Source of the DNA: Tepidimonas alkaliphilus
GTDB taxonomy: Bacteria > Pseudomonadota > Gammaproteobacteria > Burkholderiales > Burkholderiaceae_C
Length of the DNA stretch: 64,000 nt
NCBI RefSeq assembly: GCF_007556595.1
Contig: NZ_VJNB01000001.1
Location: 372,001-436,000 of the forward strand
Reading direction: 5' to 3'
This document shows positions 1 through 8,978 of the stretch, piece by piece. The notes under the pieces were generated by a model. It made no database searches and was not told the DNA's origin. It saw only the letters and a list, made by a program, of their open reading frames with translations. Each line of letters starts with the position of its first letter. Within the stretch, counting starts at the first letter, position 1. A program made the translations under genes and the position numbers.

Positions 1-594
1 GTTCTCATCCAGCCGGGCGCCGTCGAAGTCGCCCTCGCCGACGCGGCGCGCGGCCTGGGCGAGCTGCTGCAGCGGGCGGTTGATCACGCGCGTGATCAGC
101 ACCGCCCCGAGCAGCGACAACCCCAGCGCCGTGGCGCCCCACACCAGCCATGTGCGCCCCTGCACGCCGGCCAGCCGCGACGGGTCGGCCAGCAGCCAGT
201 ATTTCTCATCCTCGATCGCAAAGCCGATCCACAGGCCGTCGAAGCCGTTGACCTCGCGCGCGACGATGGTGCCGGGGCCGAGCTTGTCCTGCAGCGCCTG
301 CGCCACGCGCGCCCCCAGCGTGCCGGGCGGGTAGGGCTGGTGCTCGTCAGCCGCGTCGCGCACGGCGATGCGCACGTTTTCCTCGTCAACCAGCGTCTTG
401 ACCAGCGCTACGCGCGCGATCGGGTCGGTGTAGATCAGCGCCGCGCGCGTCAGGTTGACCAGCGAGGCCAGCGCCTGCGCGCTCTGCAGCGCGCGCGGCT
501 CCTGCTCCAGCGTGCGCAGCGCCTGGAACCACGCCAACACCGACAGCGCCAGCAGCCCCGCCAGCAGCAGGAAGTTGCGCCAGAACAGGCTCAT
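1..594 (-). CDS. EnvZ-like sensor histidine kinase, N-terminal part (cut by window edge)
   Basis: Only the first 198 codons are in the window. The start ATG overlaps the stop of the response regulator gene (ATGA overlap), which marks a co-transcribed two-component pair. Visible in order: a short cytoplasmic start (MSLFWRNF), a first membrane helix of about 18 residues, a periplasmic sensor segment of roughly 110 residues, a second helix (TWLVWGATALGLSLLGAVL) and the beginning of a HAMP linker (INRPLQQLAQAARRVGEGDF). The dimerisation/His box and the ATPase domain lie outside the window. Membrane sensor kinase of the EnvZ/OmpR type is inferred from this topology and the partner; the signal sensed cannot be read from the sequence. 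Confidence 0.85.
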   Translation of the reverse strand, partial: MSLFWRNFLLLAGLLALSVLAWFQALRTLEQEPRALQSAQALASLVNLTRAALIYTDPIARVALVKTLVDEENVRIAVRDAADEHQPYPPGTLGARVAQALQDKLGPGTIVAREVNGFDGLWIGFAIEDEKYWLLADPSRLAGVQGRTWLVWGATALGLSLLGAVLITRVINRPLQQLAQAARRVGEGDFDGARLDEN

Positions 595-1313
595 CGGTCG
601 TCCGGCACGAACATGTAGCCCACGCCCCAGACGGTCTGGATGTAGCGCGGGTTGGCCGGGTCGGGCTCGATCAGCTTGCGCAGGCGCGAGACCTGCACGT
701 CCAGGCTGCGGTCGAACGGCTCGAACTCGCGCCCGCGCGCCAGCTGCGCCAACTTCTCGCGCGACATCGGCTGGCGCGGGTGGCGCACCAGCGCCTTCAG
801 CATCGCATACTCGCCGGTGGTCAGCGGCACGTCCTGGCCGTCGCGCAGCAGGCGCCGCCGCCCGAGGTCGAAGGTGAACGGCCCGAACGTCACCACCGCG
901 CCGTCGGCCGCTGCCGCCCCCGGCGCCTCTGGCGGCGGGCGGCGGCGCAGCACGGCGTGGATGCGCGCCAGCAGCTCGCGCGGGTTGAAGGGCTTGGGCA
1001 GGTAGTCGTCCGCGCCCAGCTCCAGCCCGACGATGCGATCCACATCTTCGCCCTTGGCGGTCAGCATGATGATCGGCGTGGCGTCACCCGCCGCGCGCAG
1101 CCGCCGGCAGATGCTCAGGCCATCCTCGCCCGGCAGCATCAAGTCCAGCACGATCAGGTCGGCGGTCTCGCGCTGCAGTAGGCGGTCCAGCCGCGCGCCG
1201 TCCTCGGCCAGCAGGACGTCAAAGCCCTCCTGCGTCAGGTAGCGTTGCAACAGCTCGCGGATGCGGGCGTCGTCATCCACCACAATCAAGCGAAGCGGGC
1301 GGCGTGATGGCAT
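591..1313 (-). CDS. ompR: OmpR-family response regulator
   Basis: A 240-residue two-component response regulator. The N-terminal receiver domain (about residues 7-120) has the acidic pair in IVVDDD, the phospho-acceptor Asp in IVLDLMLPGEDG and the conserved Lys in DDYLPKPFNPREL. The C-terminal winged-helix domain (about residues 140-235) ends in the typical YIQTVWGVGYMF. The start chosen is the ATG giving MPSRRPLRLIVVDDD; a start 15 codons upstream is also open but has no conserved content. Translationally coupled to the kinase gene downstream. Resembles betaproteobacterial OmpR; regulated genes are unknown. Confidence 0.88.
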   Translation of the reverse strand: MPSRRPLRLIVVDDDARIRELLQRYLTQEGFDVLLAEDGARLDRLLQRETADLIVLDLMLPGEDGLSICRRLRAAGDATPIIMLTAKGEDVDRIVGLELGADDYLPKPFNPRELLARIHAVLRRRPPPEAPGAAAADGAVVTFGPFTFDLGRRRLLRDGQDVPLTTGEYAMLKALVRHPRQPMSREKLAQLARGREFEPFDRSLDVQVSRLRKLIEPDPANPRYIQTVWGVGYMFVPDDR

Positions 1314-1778
1314 GGCAGGTTGGTCAACGCAAAGGTCCAAGGCAGCCGGACGTCGCACGCCGCCACGGACGCGCGCGCCGGTCGCACCCGATTGTCATCC
1401 CAAAGACGCCCGCCACGTGCAACCAAGCGTAACGAGGCGGGCAGCATCCCGTTGAACAAGAGGCCAAGCATGTCACGCTTGCCTTCTGCGCCCCGCGATG
1501 GGTGACGGATCGGTGTTCGCGGACGAGTCATCCCTTCGGCCATCGGAAAAGCGCCCGGGGCTTGTCGCCGTGGAAAAGAGTTCTTTTCAAACAGATGTTT
1601 ATGATTTTTTATTAATGTAACTTCTTAAAAAAGTTGTCCGCGAGCTCTGTGGACTGAGAACTTTGGCTTATACTTCGCTTCGCAAGCCGTTCGGACGTAG
1701 CCAGGTGGCCTCGGCTCAGTTGCTCGTCCGCAACAGGCTGGATAAGTGGTTGACCCACAAGCCCATTTTTGGGGTAGA
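1314..1778. other. 465-bp intergenic stretch; probable CRISPR leader in its right part
   Basis: No supported gene. The left part is GC-rich like the chromosome. From about 1570 the sequence becomes AT-rich (runs such as TTTATGATTTTTTATTAATG near 1600) and continues up to the first CRISPR repeat. An AT-rich stretch at this side, together with the decayed repeat at the other end of the array, is what a CRISPR leader looks like. Inference only; no transcription start can be fixed. Confidence 0.4.
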
Positions 1779-2221
1779 GTGGAGGTGCCCCGACTTTCAA
1801 AAGGGGATTAAGACGATTCTGGTACTCCAGGTTGGCGCGGTCGTAAGGTGGAGGTGCCCCGACTTTCAAAAGGGGATTAAGACGCCTCGAGTGGCCCAAA
1901 AGGCCTTTTCCAGGGTGGAGGTGCCCCGACTTTCAAAAGGGGATTAAGACTTCTCAGCAGCGCCGATGGTGCCGCTCATGATGGTGGAGGTACCCCGACT
2001 TTCAAAAGGGGATTAAGACGACGCCCGTGTTCATGCCGAACAGGGCGTCCCGTGGAGGTACCCCGACTTTCAAAAGGGGATTAAGACCACGCCTGTCGCC
2101 CTTGCGGGCGAGGTCGCGGGTGGAGGTGCCCCGACTTTCAAAAGGGGATCAAGACCCGTTGTCATCCAGCATCGGCTTGCCCTTCTGTTGAGACTCCCCG
2201 ACTTGAAAAGGGAATGAAGAT
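1779..2221 (+). CRISPR. CRISPR array, 7 repeats of 36 bp and 6 spacers
   Basis: Repeats start at 1779, 1848, 1915, 1984, 2052, 2120 and 2187. The repeat begins GTGGAGGTGCCCCGAC and ends AAAAGGGGATTAAGAC; its middle holds an imperfect dyad (CCCC/GGGG and CTTT/AAAG). Repeats 4 and 5 have an A at position 9, repeat 6 a C at position 31, and the last repeat is decayed and 1 nt shorter. Spacers are 31-33 bp. Decay at the right end and an AT-rich left flank suggest rightward transcription with a leader on the left; the crRNA 5' tag would then be ATTAAGAC. No cas gene lies in the window, so the type cannot be assigned. Confidence 0.95.
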
Positions 2222-2428
2222 CAGGCTCGCGCGCTGAACGGGCAGGGGGGCATCAGGGCGCCTTTACACTCTCGATGCCGGCGCTGTTGTTGCACTTCCG
2301 GGATGGCGCGTCGGCGCCTGTGGCGGCAAACCGCAGCGGCGTTGCAGCGCTGGGGCTGGAAGGCTGGCCTAAGCTAGCCCAGCGATGCGCCGGCTGCGGT
2401 GGGCCCCGCGTGTGAGGGAGTCCAACGA

Positions 2429-3181
2429 ATGATGAGATCCCAAATACTCCGCGCGCTGTCGGCAGCCCGTCGGTTGATGGCCGCGGTCGGGTTGGCGGCG
2501 TTGTCGTGCACCGCCGCGGCCACGACCCCAAACCCGGTGGTTGAGCCGGCGGCCCGTGTGGTGCACCTGCAGGCGCAGGCGGAACGCCGCCTGCCGCACG
2601 ACTGGGCGGTCGTCACGCTGGTGGCGCACCAGCAAGGCAGCGAAGCGGCCGCGGTGCAAGCCCAGTTGCGCCAGACGGTGCAACTGGCGCTGACGTCGTT
2701 GCGGGCGCACCAGCAGCCAGGCGACTTCGAAGTCAGCAGCGGCAGCTTCGTGGTCCAGCCGCGCTACGGGCGTGAAGGGCAGATCGTCGGCTGGCTAGGC
2801 AGCGCCGAGCTGCGCGTGCAGGGGCGCGACCTGGCGCGCGTGGCCGCGCTGACGCAGGGGTTGCCGGGGCTCGCGGTCGGCGCCGTGCGGCTGGAGCTGG
2901 CGCGCGAGACGCGCCGCGAGGCCGAGTCCGCGCTGCGCCAGCAGGCCATCGAGGCCTTTCGCCAGCAGGCCGACGAGGTCGCACGCGCTTTTGGCGCACG
3001 CGGCTGGGTGCTGCGCGAGGCGCACGTCAGCTTGGCCAGGCCAGCAGGCGCAGGCGAACCGGTGGGCTTGCGCACCCTGGCGTTGCCGGCCAGCGCGGAG
3101 AGCGGCGCGGCGCTGCCGCTGGAGCCAGGCTTGGAATGGTTGCAGGTTACGGTCTCCGGCAGCATCACGTTGCAGCCGTGA
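2429..3181 (+). CDS. SIMPL (DUF541) domain periplasmic protein
   Basis: Predicted exported protein of 250 residues. The chosen ATG gives MMRSQILRAL and follows a GAGGGAG ribosome-binding site; an upstream in-frame start at 2399 lacks one. A signal peptide with a hydrophobic core (MAAVGLAALSCTAAA) is followed by a SIMPL-type domain: an N-terminal strand rich in basic residues (VVHLQAQAERRLPHDWAVV) and a C-terminal segment ending LQVTVSGSITLQP. The family is periplasmic or outer-membrane associated and of poorly defined function. It stands alone between the CRISPR array and a convergent dehydrogenase gene. Confidence 0.75.
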   Translation: MMRSQILRALSAARRLMAAVGLAALSCTAAATTPNPVVEPAARVVHLQAQAERRLPHDWAVVTLVAHQQGSEAAAVQAQLRQTVQLALTSLRAHQQPGDFEVSSGSFVVQPRYGREGQIVGWLGSAELRVQGRDLARVAALTQGLPGLAVGAVRLELARETRREAESALRQQAIEAFRQQADEVARAFGARGWVLREAHVSLARPAGAGEPVGLRTLALPASAESGAALPLEPGLEWLQVTVSGSITLQP

Positions 3182-3198
3182 CGCCGCGCGGGCCGTCC

Positions 3199-3969
3199 TT
3201 ATTGCGCGACCCAGCCGCCATCGACATTCCAGGCCACGCCGCGCACGTTGTCGGCCGCCGGCGAGCATAGGAACACCGCCAGCTCGCCCAATTGCTCCGG
3301 CGTGGTGAATTGCAGCGAAGGCTGCTTTTCGCTGAGCAGCTGGCGCGTGGCTTCCGAGGGGCTCAGCCCTTGCGCGGCGGCCTTGGCATCGACCTGCTTT
3401 TGCACCAGCGGCGTCAACACCCAGCCGGGGCAGATGGCGTTGCAAGTGATACCGGTGGTGGCGGTCTCCAGCGCCACCACTTTGGTCAGGCCCACCAGCC
3501 CATGCTTGGCGGCCACGTAAGCCGATTTTTGCGCCGAGGCCACCAGCCCGTGCACCGAGGCGACGTTGATGATGCGGCCCCAGCCGGCTGCGCGCATTGC
3601 CGGCAGCGCCAGCCGGATGGTGTGAAAGGCGCTGCTGAGGTTGATCGCCAGGATCGCATCCCAGCGCTCCGCAGGGAAGTCCTCGATCGGCGCGACGTGC
3701 TGGATGCCGGCGTTGTTGACCAGAATATCCACGCGGCCAAAGCGCGCCGCCGCCGCGCGCATCAGGTCCTCGATCTCGGCGGGCTTGCTCATGTCGGCGC
3801 CGTGGTAGAGAACCGGCGCGCCCAGCGCTTCGATCTCGGCGCGTGCACGCTCCACATCGCCGAAGCCATTCAACACGATCTGGGCGCCGCGCGCCGCCAA
3901 TGCCTTGGCGATGCCCAGTCCAATGCCGCTGGTGGAGCCGGTCACCAGCGCCGTTTTGCCTTGCAGCAT
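3199..3969 (-). CDS. bdhA: 3-hydroxybutyrate dehydrogenase (SDR family)
   Basis: A 256-residue short-chain dehydrogenase that interconverts 3-hydroxybutyrate and acetoacetate with NAD+, a step in using PHB storage polymer. Seen: the cofactor motif TGSTSGIGLGIA, NNAGIQ, the catalytic Ser in NVASVHG, YVAAK (Tyr and Lys), and the sequence CNAICPGWVLTPLVQKQ that is characteristic of this enzyme within the SDR family. It ends in NVDGGWVAQ. The ATG chosen gives MLQGKTALVTG with a GGAGGG ribosome-binding site; an upstream start at 3987 is less likely. Single gene, convergent with the SIMPL gene. Confidence 0.9.
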   Translation of the reverse strand: MLQGKTALVTGSTSGIGLGIAKALAARGAQIVLNGFGDVERARAEIEALGAPVLYHGADMSKPAEIEDLMRAAAARFGRVDILVNNAGIQHVAPIEDFPAERWDAILAINLSSAFHTIRLALPAMRAAGWGRIINVASVHGLVASAQKSAYVAAKHGLVGLTKVVALETATTGITCNAICPGWVLTPLVQKQVDAKAAAQGLSPSEATRQLLSEKQPSLQFTTPEQLGELAVFLCSPAADNVRGVAWNVDGGWVAQ

Positions 3970-4052
3970 ACGTGGCCCTCCTTGCAATCCGCTACGATGC
4001 GGGTTCGGAACAACCCATTATGCCGCCGCGGCGATCCTGACGCGATCACCCT

Positions 4053-5030
4053 ATGGAACCCGTCCTGCAACGCCTGTGCGTCCCCGGCCCCGCCGCGCGC
4101 GGGGGCGGGCCGCGCCACCTCGCGTGGTGGTGGTGGAATGCCACCGGCTGCGCCCATCCGCCGCGCGTCGTCGTCTGCGTGCACGGGCTGACGCGGCAGG
4201 CGCGCGACTTCGACGTGCTGGCGCAGGCGCTGGCGCCGCACATGGCGGTGGCAGCGGTGGACGTGGCTGGCCGCGGCGAAAGCGACTGGCTCGACGACCC
4301 GATGGCCTACCAGCTGCCGACCTACGTGGCCGATCTGATGGCGCTGGTGGGCCACCTGCGCCAGCGGCACGCGCTGGCCACCGGCGGCGATCCCCTGGCG
4401 CTGACGGTGGACTGGGTTGGCACCAGCATGGGCGGCCTGATCGGCATGGCGGTGGCGGCGCAGCCGGCGGCGGCGATCCACCGGCTCGTCCTCAACGACG
4501 TCGGCCCGGTGATCGAACCGGCGTCGCTGGAGCGCATCGCGCTCTACGTCGGCGCCGACCCGGTGTTCGCCACCGTGGAGGAGGCGGCCGACGCGCTGTG
4601 GGCGGCCTCGCCGACGTTCGGGCCGCACACGCGCGAGCAGTGGCTGGCGCTGACGCGGCCGATGCTGCGCCCGGCGCCTGGCGGCGGCTGGCGGCTGCAC
4701 TACGACCCGGCGCTGGCGATCCCGTTTCGGGCCATGGTGCAGGCGCAGCGCGCCGCTGCCGCAGCCGACCCGCGGGCGGCGCAGCTCGCTTCGGAGGCCG
4801 CCGCCCAGGCCGGCGAGGCGATGCTGTGGGCCCTCTACGATGCAATCGGCTGCCCGACCCTGCTGCTGCGCGGGGCTGAGTCCGATTTGCTGTCGCGCGC
4901 CACGGCGCTGGCGATGACGCAGCGCGGCCCGCGCGCGCGGCTGGTGGAGTTTGCGGGCGTCGGCCATGCGCCGACGCTGGTGCAACCCGACCAGGTGCGC
5001 GCGGTGCGCGACTTCCTGCTCGAGCCATGA
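4053..5030 (+). CDS. Alpha/beta hydrolase
   Basis: A 325-residue alpha/beta-hydrolase-fold protein. Seen: the oxyanion region VCVHGLTRQARDFD, the strand AAVDVAGRGESDW, the nucleophile elbow GTSMGG (Ser), a late Asp in LRGAESDLL and the catalytic His in FAGVGHAPTL. The domain order is that of small-molecule esterases/hydrolases; the substrate cannot be told. Its stop overlaps the relA start (ATGA), so the two genes are probably translated from one message. Confidence 0.85.
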   Translation: MEPVLQRLCVPGPAARGGGPRHLAWWWWNATGCAHPPRVVVCVHGLTRQARDFDVLAQALAPHMAVAAVDVAGRGESDWLDDPMAYQLPTYVADLMALVGHLRQRHALATGGDPLALTVDWVGTSMGGLIGMAVAAQPAAAIHRLVLNDVGPVIEPASLERIALYVGADPVFATVEEAADALWAASPTFGPHTREQWLALTRPMLRPAPGGGWRLHYDPALAIPFRAMVQAQRAAAAADPRAAQLASEAAAQAGEAMLWALYDAIGCPTLLLRGAESDLLSRATALAMTQRGPRARLVEFAGVGHAPTLVQPDQVRAVRDFLLEP

Positions 5031-7252
5031 TCAGCACGGCCCTGAGCGAGTCGCCCGAGACGCGCGCCAGCACGGCGGCCATCCACGCGGCGCTGGCGTC
5101 GCCGCAGGCGCACGACGAACGCGCGTTGCAGCGCGCCCGCGCGTTCGCCGAGCCGCTGCTGGCCGGCGAGCGGCTCGACACCGGCGAGCCGGCGCTGGAT
5201 CACGCCGACGGCGTGGCCGCCATCCTGCAGCGCATCGGCGCCACCGCCGAGCTGCGCGCCTGCGCCTACCTTGTTTATGCCGTGGGGTTCCTGGCACGAC
5301 CGCGCGAGAGCATCGCCAAGGCGTTCGGCGAGGCGCTGGCCGACGTGGCGCTGGAGACGCATAAGCTCATTCAGCTGCAGCGTCAGGCGCGCCAGCGCGC
5401 GCAGCCCGCCGAGCCGGGCGCGCCGGCCAGCGAGCTCGACCGCGTTCAGACCGAGAACGTGCGCAAGATGCTGCTGGCGTTCTCGCGCGACTTGCGCGTG
5501 GTGCTGCTGCGGCTGGCTTCGCGGCTGCAGACGCTGCGCTACCACGCCGCCGTCAAGCAGCCGCCGCCGCGGCTGGTGGCTGCCGAGGCGATGCACGTCT
5601 TTGCGCCGCTGGCCAACCGGCTCGGCATCTGGCAGCTGAAGTGGGAGCTGGAGGATCTGGCGTTCCGCTTCCTGGAGCCGCAGACCTACAAGGAGATCGC
5701 GCGGCTGCTGGACGAAAAGCGCGCTGAGCGCGAGACGGTGGTCGAGCAGGTGCGCCAGCAGCTGGAGCGCGAGCTGCGCGCCCAGGGGCTGGACGTGCAG
5801 GTGCAGGGCCGGCCCAAGCACATCGTCAGCATCGTCAGGAAGATGCGCGGCAAGGGCCTGGCGTTCGACCAGGTCTATGACCTGCGCGCCCTGCGCGTCA
5901 TCGTCGGCACGGTGGAGGAGTGCTACCGCGTGCTGGCGTGGGTGCACGAACACTTCACCCCGGTGCCGGAGGAGTTCGACGACTACATCGCGCGCCCCAA
6001 GCCCAATGGCTACCAGTCGCTGCACACCGTGGTGCGCGACGTGCAGGGGCGCACGTTCGAGATCCAGATTCGCACGCGCGCCATGCACGAGCACGCCGAG
6101 CACGGCGTGGCCGCGCACTGGGCCTACAAGGAGGCTGGCACCAAGGGCTACGCCGGGGTGACGGCCGCCTCCAGCTACGACGCCAAGATCGCCGTGCTGC
6201 GCCAGCTGCTGGCCTGGCAGCGCGACCTGAGCGGCATGGCGCACGGGCTGTTCGACGACACCATCTACGTCTTCACGCCGCAGGCCGCCATCGTCGAGCT
6301 GCCCAAGGGCGCCACGCCGGTGGACTTCGCCTACGCGGTGCACACCGACCTGGGCCACCGTTGCCGCGGCGCGCGCGTGGACGGGCAGATGGTGCCGCTC
6401 AACACGCCGCTGGCCACCGGCCAGACGGTGGAGATCATCGCCGCCAAGGAAGGCGGCCCGTCGCGCGACTGGCTCAACCCGGAGGCCGGCTACCTGGTCA
6501 GCCACCGCGCCAAGGCCAAGGTGCGGGCCTGGTTCAACCACCTGGCGGCGCAGGAAAACATCGCGCGCGGGCGCGAGCAGGTCGAGCGGCTGCTGCAGCG
6601 CGAGGGGCGCACCGGCACGAGCCTGGAGGCGCTGGCCGAGGCGCTGGGCTTTGCCAATCCGGACGCGCTGTTCGAGGCCGTTGGCAAGGAAGCCATCACG
6701 CTGCGCGCGGTGGAGCAGGCGCTGGCGCCGCCGCCAGCGGCCGCCGCCGAGCCGGCGCCGCTGGTGGTGAAGAAAGCGCGCCCGGCAGCGGCGCGCGCCG
6801 GCGACGTGCTGGTGGTGGGGGTCGGCTCGCTGATGACGACGCTGGCGCGCTGCTGCAAGCCGGCGCCGCCCGACGACATCCGCGGCTTTGTCACGCGCGG
6901 CAAGGGCGTCAGCGTCCACCGCGCCGACTGCCCGGACTTTGCCGCGCTGGCTGCCCGCCAGCCGCATCGGGTCATCGATGTGGCCTGGGCTGCGGCGCCG
7001 TCGGACGGGCCCCATGGGCCGGTGTATGCGGTGGACGTGGGCGTGCAGGCCCAGGATCGCCAAGGCCTGCTGCGCGACATCTCCGAGGCTTTTGCGCGCG
7101 AGAAGATCAACGTCGTCGGCGTGCAGACGCAGACCGTCAAGGACACCGCCTGGATGACGTTCACGGTGGAGGTCAGCGACGCCTCGCGCGTGGCGCGCGT
7201 GATGGCGGTGCTGGCCGATGTGCCCGGGGTGCTGAAGGTCTGGCGGCGCTGA
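5027..7252 (+). CDS. relA: GTP pyrophosphokinase RelA, (p)ppGpp synthetase I
   Basis: A 741-residue long RSH protein that makes (p)ppGpp from ATP and GTP/GDP on starved ribosomes (stringent response). The N-terminal hydrolase-like domain is degenerate: where bifunctional enzymes have the metal-binding HD pair there is ACAYLVYAVGFL. The synthetase domain has RPKHIVSIVRKM, VYDLRALRVIV and EFDDYIARPKPNGYQSLHT; the EFDD form of the EXDD motif marks monofunctional RelA rather than SpoT (RXKD). A TGS domain (IYVFTPQAAIVELPKGATPV), a CC-type Cys region (ARCCKP) and a C-terminal ACT domain follow. The start ATG overlaps the upstream hydrolase stop. Confidence 0.95.
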   Translation: MISTALSESPETRASTAAIHAALASPQAHDERALQRARAFAEPLLAGERLDTGEPALDHADGVAAILQRIGATAELRACAYLVYAVGFLARPRESIAKAFGEALADVALETHKLIQLQRQARQRAQPAEPGAPASELDRVQTENVRKMLLAFSRDLRVVLLRLASRLQTLRYHAAVKQPPPRLVAAEAMHVFAPLANRLGIWQLKWELEDLAFRFLEPQTYKEIARLLDEKRAERETVVEQVRQQLERELRAQGLDVQVQGRPKHIVSIVRKMRGKGLAFDQVYDLRALRVIVGTVEECYRVLAWVHEHFTPVPEEFDDYIARPKPNGYQSLHTVVRDVQGRTFEIQIRTRAMHEHAEHGVAAHWAYKEAGTKGYAGVTAASSYDAKIAVLRQLLAWQRDLSGMAHGLFDDTIYVFTPQAAIVELPKGATPVDFAYAVHTDLGHRCRGARVDGQMVPLNTPLATGQTVEIIAAKEGGPSRDWLNPEAGYLVSHRAKAKVRAWFNHLAAQENIARGREQVERLLQREGRTGTSLEALAEALGFANPDALFEAVGKEAITLRAVEQALAPPPAAAAEPAPLVVKKARPAAARAGDVLVVGVGSLMTTLARCCKPAPPDDIRGFVTRGKGVSVHRADCPDFAALAARQPHRVIDVAWAAAPSDGPHGPVYAVDVGVQAQDRQGLLRDISEAFAREKINVVGVQTQTVKDTAWMTFTVEVSDASRVARVMAVLADVPGVLKVWRR

Positions 7253-7301
7253 GCGCCGCGACGGCGGGCTGGGCCGCGCCGGAAAGAGCGGCTTTTTCGT
7301 T

Positions 7302-7307
7302 TATAAT
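7302..7307 (+). promoter_or_regulatory. Possible -10 box (TATAAT) ahead of tRNA-Val
   Basis: TATAAT sits 58 bp before the tRNA gene in the 113-bp gap after relA. A matching -35 box at 16-18 bp upstream is not apparent, so this is a weak candidate based on one hexamer and position. Confidence 0.3.
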
Positions 7308-7365
7308 TCGAGATCTGTTGACGATATCAAAGCAAGCCTAAACGTCGTCAGCAACGCATCAGCTT

Positions 7366-7442
7366 AGGCGCGTAGCTCAGTTGGTTAGAGTACCACCTTG
7401 ACACGGTGGGGGTCGTTGGTTCGAATCCAATCGCGCCTACCA
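7366..7442 (+). tRNA. tRNA-Val (anticodon GAC)
   Basis: A 77-nt cloverleaf including encoded CCA. The acceptor stem pairs AGGCGCG with CGCGCCT, the D arm is GCTCAGTTGGTTAGAGTAC, the anticodon stem-loop is CCACCTTGACACGGTGG with GAC at the centre, and the T arm is GTTGGTTCGAATCCAAT. GAC reads GUC/GUU valine codons. Confidence 0.97.
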
Positions 7443-7464
7443 TGGGTTACCTTTTCCTGTGTCT

Positions 7465-7497
7465 AAAAACCGCTTCCTAAAGGTAAGCGGTTTTTTT
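7465..7497 (+). terminator. Rho-independent terminator after tRNA-Val
   Basis: Perfect 11-bp inverted repeat AAAAACCGCTT / AAGCGGTTTTT with a 9-nt loop, ending in a run of seven T, 22 bp after the tRNA. Confidence 0.9.
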
Positions 7498-7559
7498 GTG
7501 TCCAGATTTGAGGCGGTTCGCGTCGTCAGCGGAACGTCATCCTTTCCCGTTGCGCAGCC

Positions 7560-8978
7560 ATGGAGCCCGACCCGTCGTCCATCTCTGCCCCATGGGGGCC
7601 CGCTTTGCCGCCGCTGGAGCACGACGCGCAGTTGGCCGCGCTGCGCGTGCCGCCCCATTCGCTGGAGGCCGAATCCAGCGTGCTGGGCGGCCTGCTGCTG
7701 GACAACGGCGCCTGGGATCGGGTGGCCGATTTGATCACGGATCATGATTTCTACCGTCCCGAACATCAGTGGATTTTTGCCGCCATCGCGGCTTTGATCG
7801 GCGCGGGCAAGCCTGCGGACGTCGTCACGGTGCACGAGCACTTGAGCTCGCTGGGCCGCGCCGACGAGGTCGGCGGGCTGGCGTATCTGAACCAGCTGGC
7901 GCAATTTGTGCCCAGCGCCGCCAACATCCGCCGCTACGCCGAGATCGTGCGCGAACGCGCTATTCTGCGCAAGCTCATCGCCGCCAGCGACGAGATCGCC
8001 GCGCAGGCGCTGACCCCGCGCGGCAAGCCGGTGGCTGCCATCCTGGATGAGGCCGAGCAAAAAATCCTGTCGATCGGCGAGGAAGGCAGCCGCCTCAAGC
8101 AAGGCTTTCAGTCGATGGACAAGCTGGTGGTGGAGCTGCTCGACCGCGTGCAGGAGATGGCCGACAACCCCAACGACATCACCGGGGTACCCACGGGCTT
8201 TATCGACCTCGACCGCATGACCGCTGGCCTGCAGCCGGGTGACCTGATCATCATCGCCGCGCGCCCCAGCATGGGCAAGACGGCCTTTGCGATCAACATC
8301 GCCGAGCACGTGGCGCTGCACGAAGGGCTGCCGGTGGCGGTGTTTTCGATGGAGATGGGCGCGGCCCAACTGGCGGTGCGCATCGTCGGCTCGATCGGGC
8401 GCATCAACCAGAGCCACTTGCGCACTGGCAAGCTCACGCCCGAGGAGTGGCCGCGCCTGATCGAAGCGGTGGAAAAGCTGCGCCAAGTCTCGCTGTTCAT
8501 CGACGAGACGCCGGGGCTCACCCCCGCGGAGCTGCGCGCCAACGCGCGCCGGCTGGCGCGCCAGTGCGGCAAGCTCGGGCTGATCGTGGTGGACTACCTG
8601 CAGCTGATGAACGGCTCCGGCTCCGGCGAGGAAAACCGCGCCACCGAGCTGGGCGAGATCTCGCGCGGCCTGAAGATGCTGGCCAAGGAGCTGCAGTGCC
8701 CGGTGATCGCGCTGTCGCAGCTCAACCGCGGCGTGGAGCAGCGCACCGACAAGCGGCCGATGATGTCGGACTTGAGGGAATCGGGCGCGATCGAGCAGGA
8801 CGCCGACATCATCATGTTCATCTACCGCGACGAGTATTACACCAAGGAGCAGTGCAAGGAGCCGGGCGTGGCCGAGATCATCATCGGCAAGCAGCGCAAC
8901 GGCCCCACGGGCACCGTCAAGCTGGCGTTCCTGAGCGCGCTGACGCGCTTTGAGAATCTGGCCGGCTATGCGCCCTGA
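7560..8978 (+). CDS. dnaB: Replicative DNA helicase DnaB
   Basis: A 472-residue hexameric replication-fork helicase. The N-terminal primase-interacting domain begins at about residue 28 (RVPPHSLEAESSVLGGLLLD). The RecA-like C-terminal domain has the Walker A box ARPSMGKTAF, Walker B LIVVDYLQLM, the switch region CPVIALSQLNRGVEQR, and DLRESGAIEQDAD with the arginine-finger region further on. The chosen ATG at 7560 has no strong ribosome-binding site, but the family core starts well downstream, so it is safe to within a few codons. Its 3' end overlaps the convergent GGDEF gene by 13 bp. Confidence 0.96.
   Translation: MEPDPSSISAPWGPALPPLEHDAQLAALRVPPHSLEAESSVLGGLLLDNGAWDRVADLITDHDFYRPEHQWIFAAIAALIGAGKPADVVTVHEHLSSLGRADEVGGLAYLNQLAQFVPSAANIRRYAEIVRERAILRKLIAASDEIAAQALTPRGKPVAAILDEAEQKILSIGEEGSRLKQGFQSMDKLVVELLDRVQEMADNPNDITGVPTGFIDLDRMTAGLQPGDLIIIAARPSMGKTAFAINIAEHVALHEGLPVAVFSMEMGAAQLAVRIVGSIGRINQSHLRTGKLTPEEWPRLIEAVEKLRQVSLFIDETPGLTPAELRANARRLARQCGKLGLIVVDYLQLMNGSGSGEENRATELGEISRGLKMLAKELQCPVIALSQLNRGVEQRTDKRPMMSDLRESGAIEQDADIIMFIYRDEYYTKEQCKEPGVAEIIIGKQRNGPTGTVKLAFLSALTRFENLAGYAP

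Noticed and set aside
1286-1543. 85-codon open frame between ompR and the CRISPR array
   Set aside because: It overlaps the ompR start, shows no recognisable domain or ribosome-binding site, and has the composition of shadow frames.
1884-1914. Spacer 2 looks partly like the phage around 40082 (AAGGCCTTTT)
   Set aside because: Only about 10 bases of a near-palindrome are shared; the rest of the spacer differs.
2020-2051. Spacer 4 shares 14 bases (TCATGCCGAACAGG) with purL near 61686
   Set aside because: 14 of 32 bases with different flanks is too short for a protospacer and can occur by chance in GC-rich DNA; not evidence of self-targeting.
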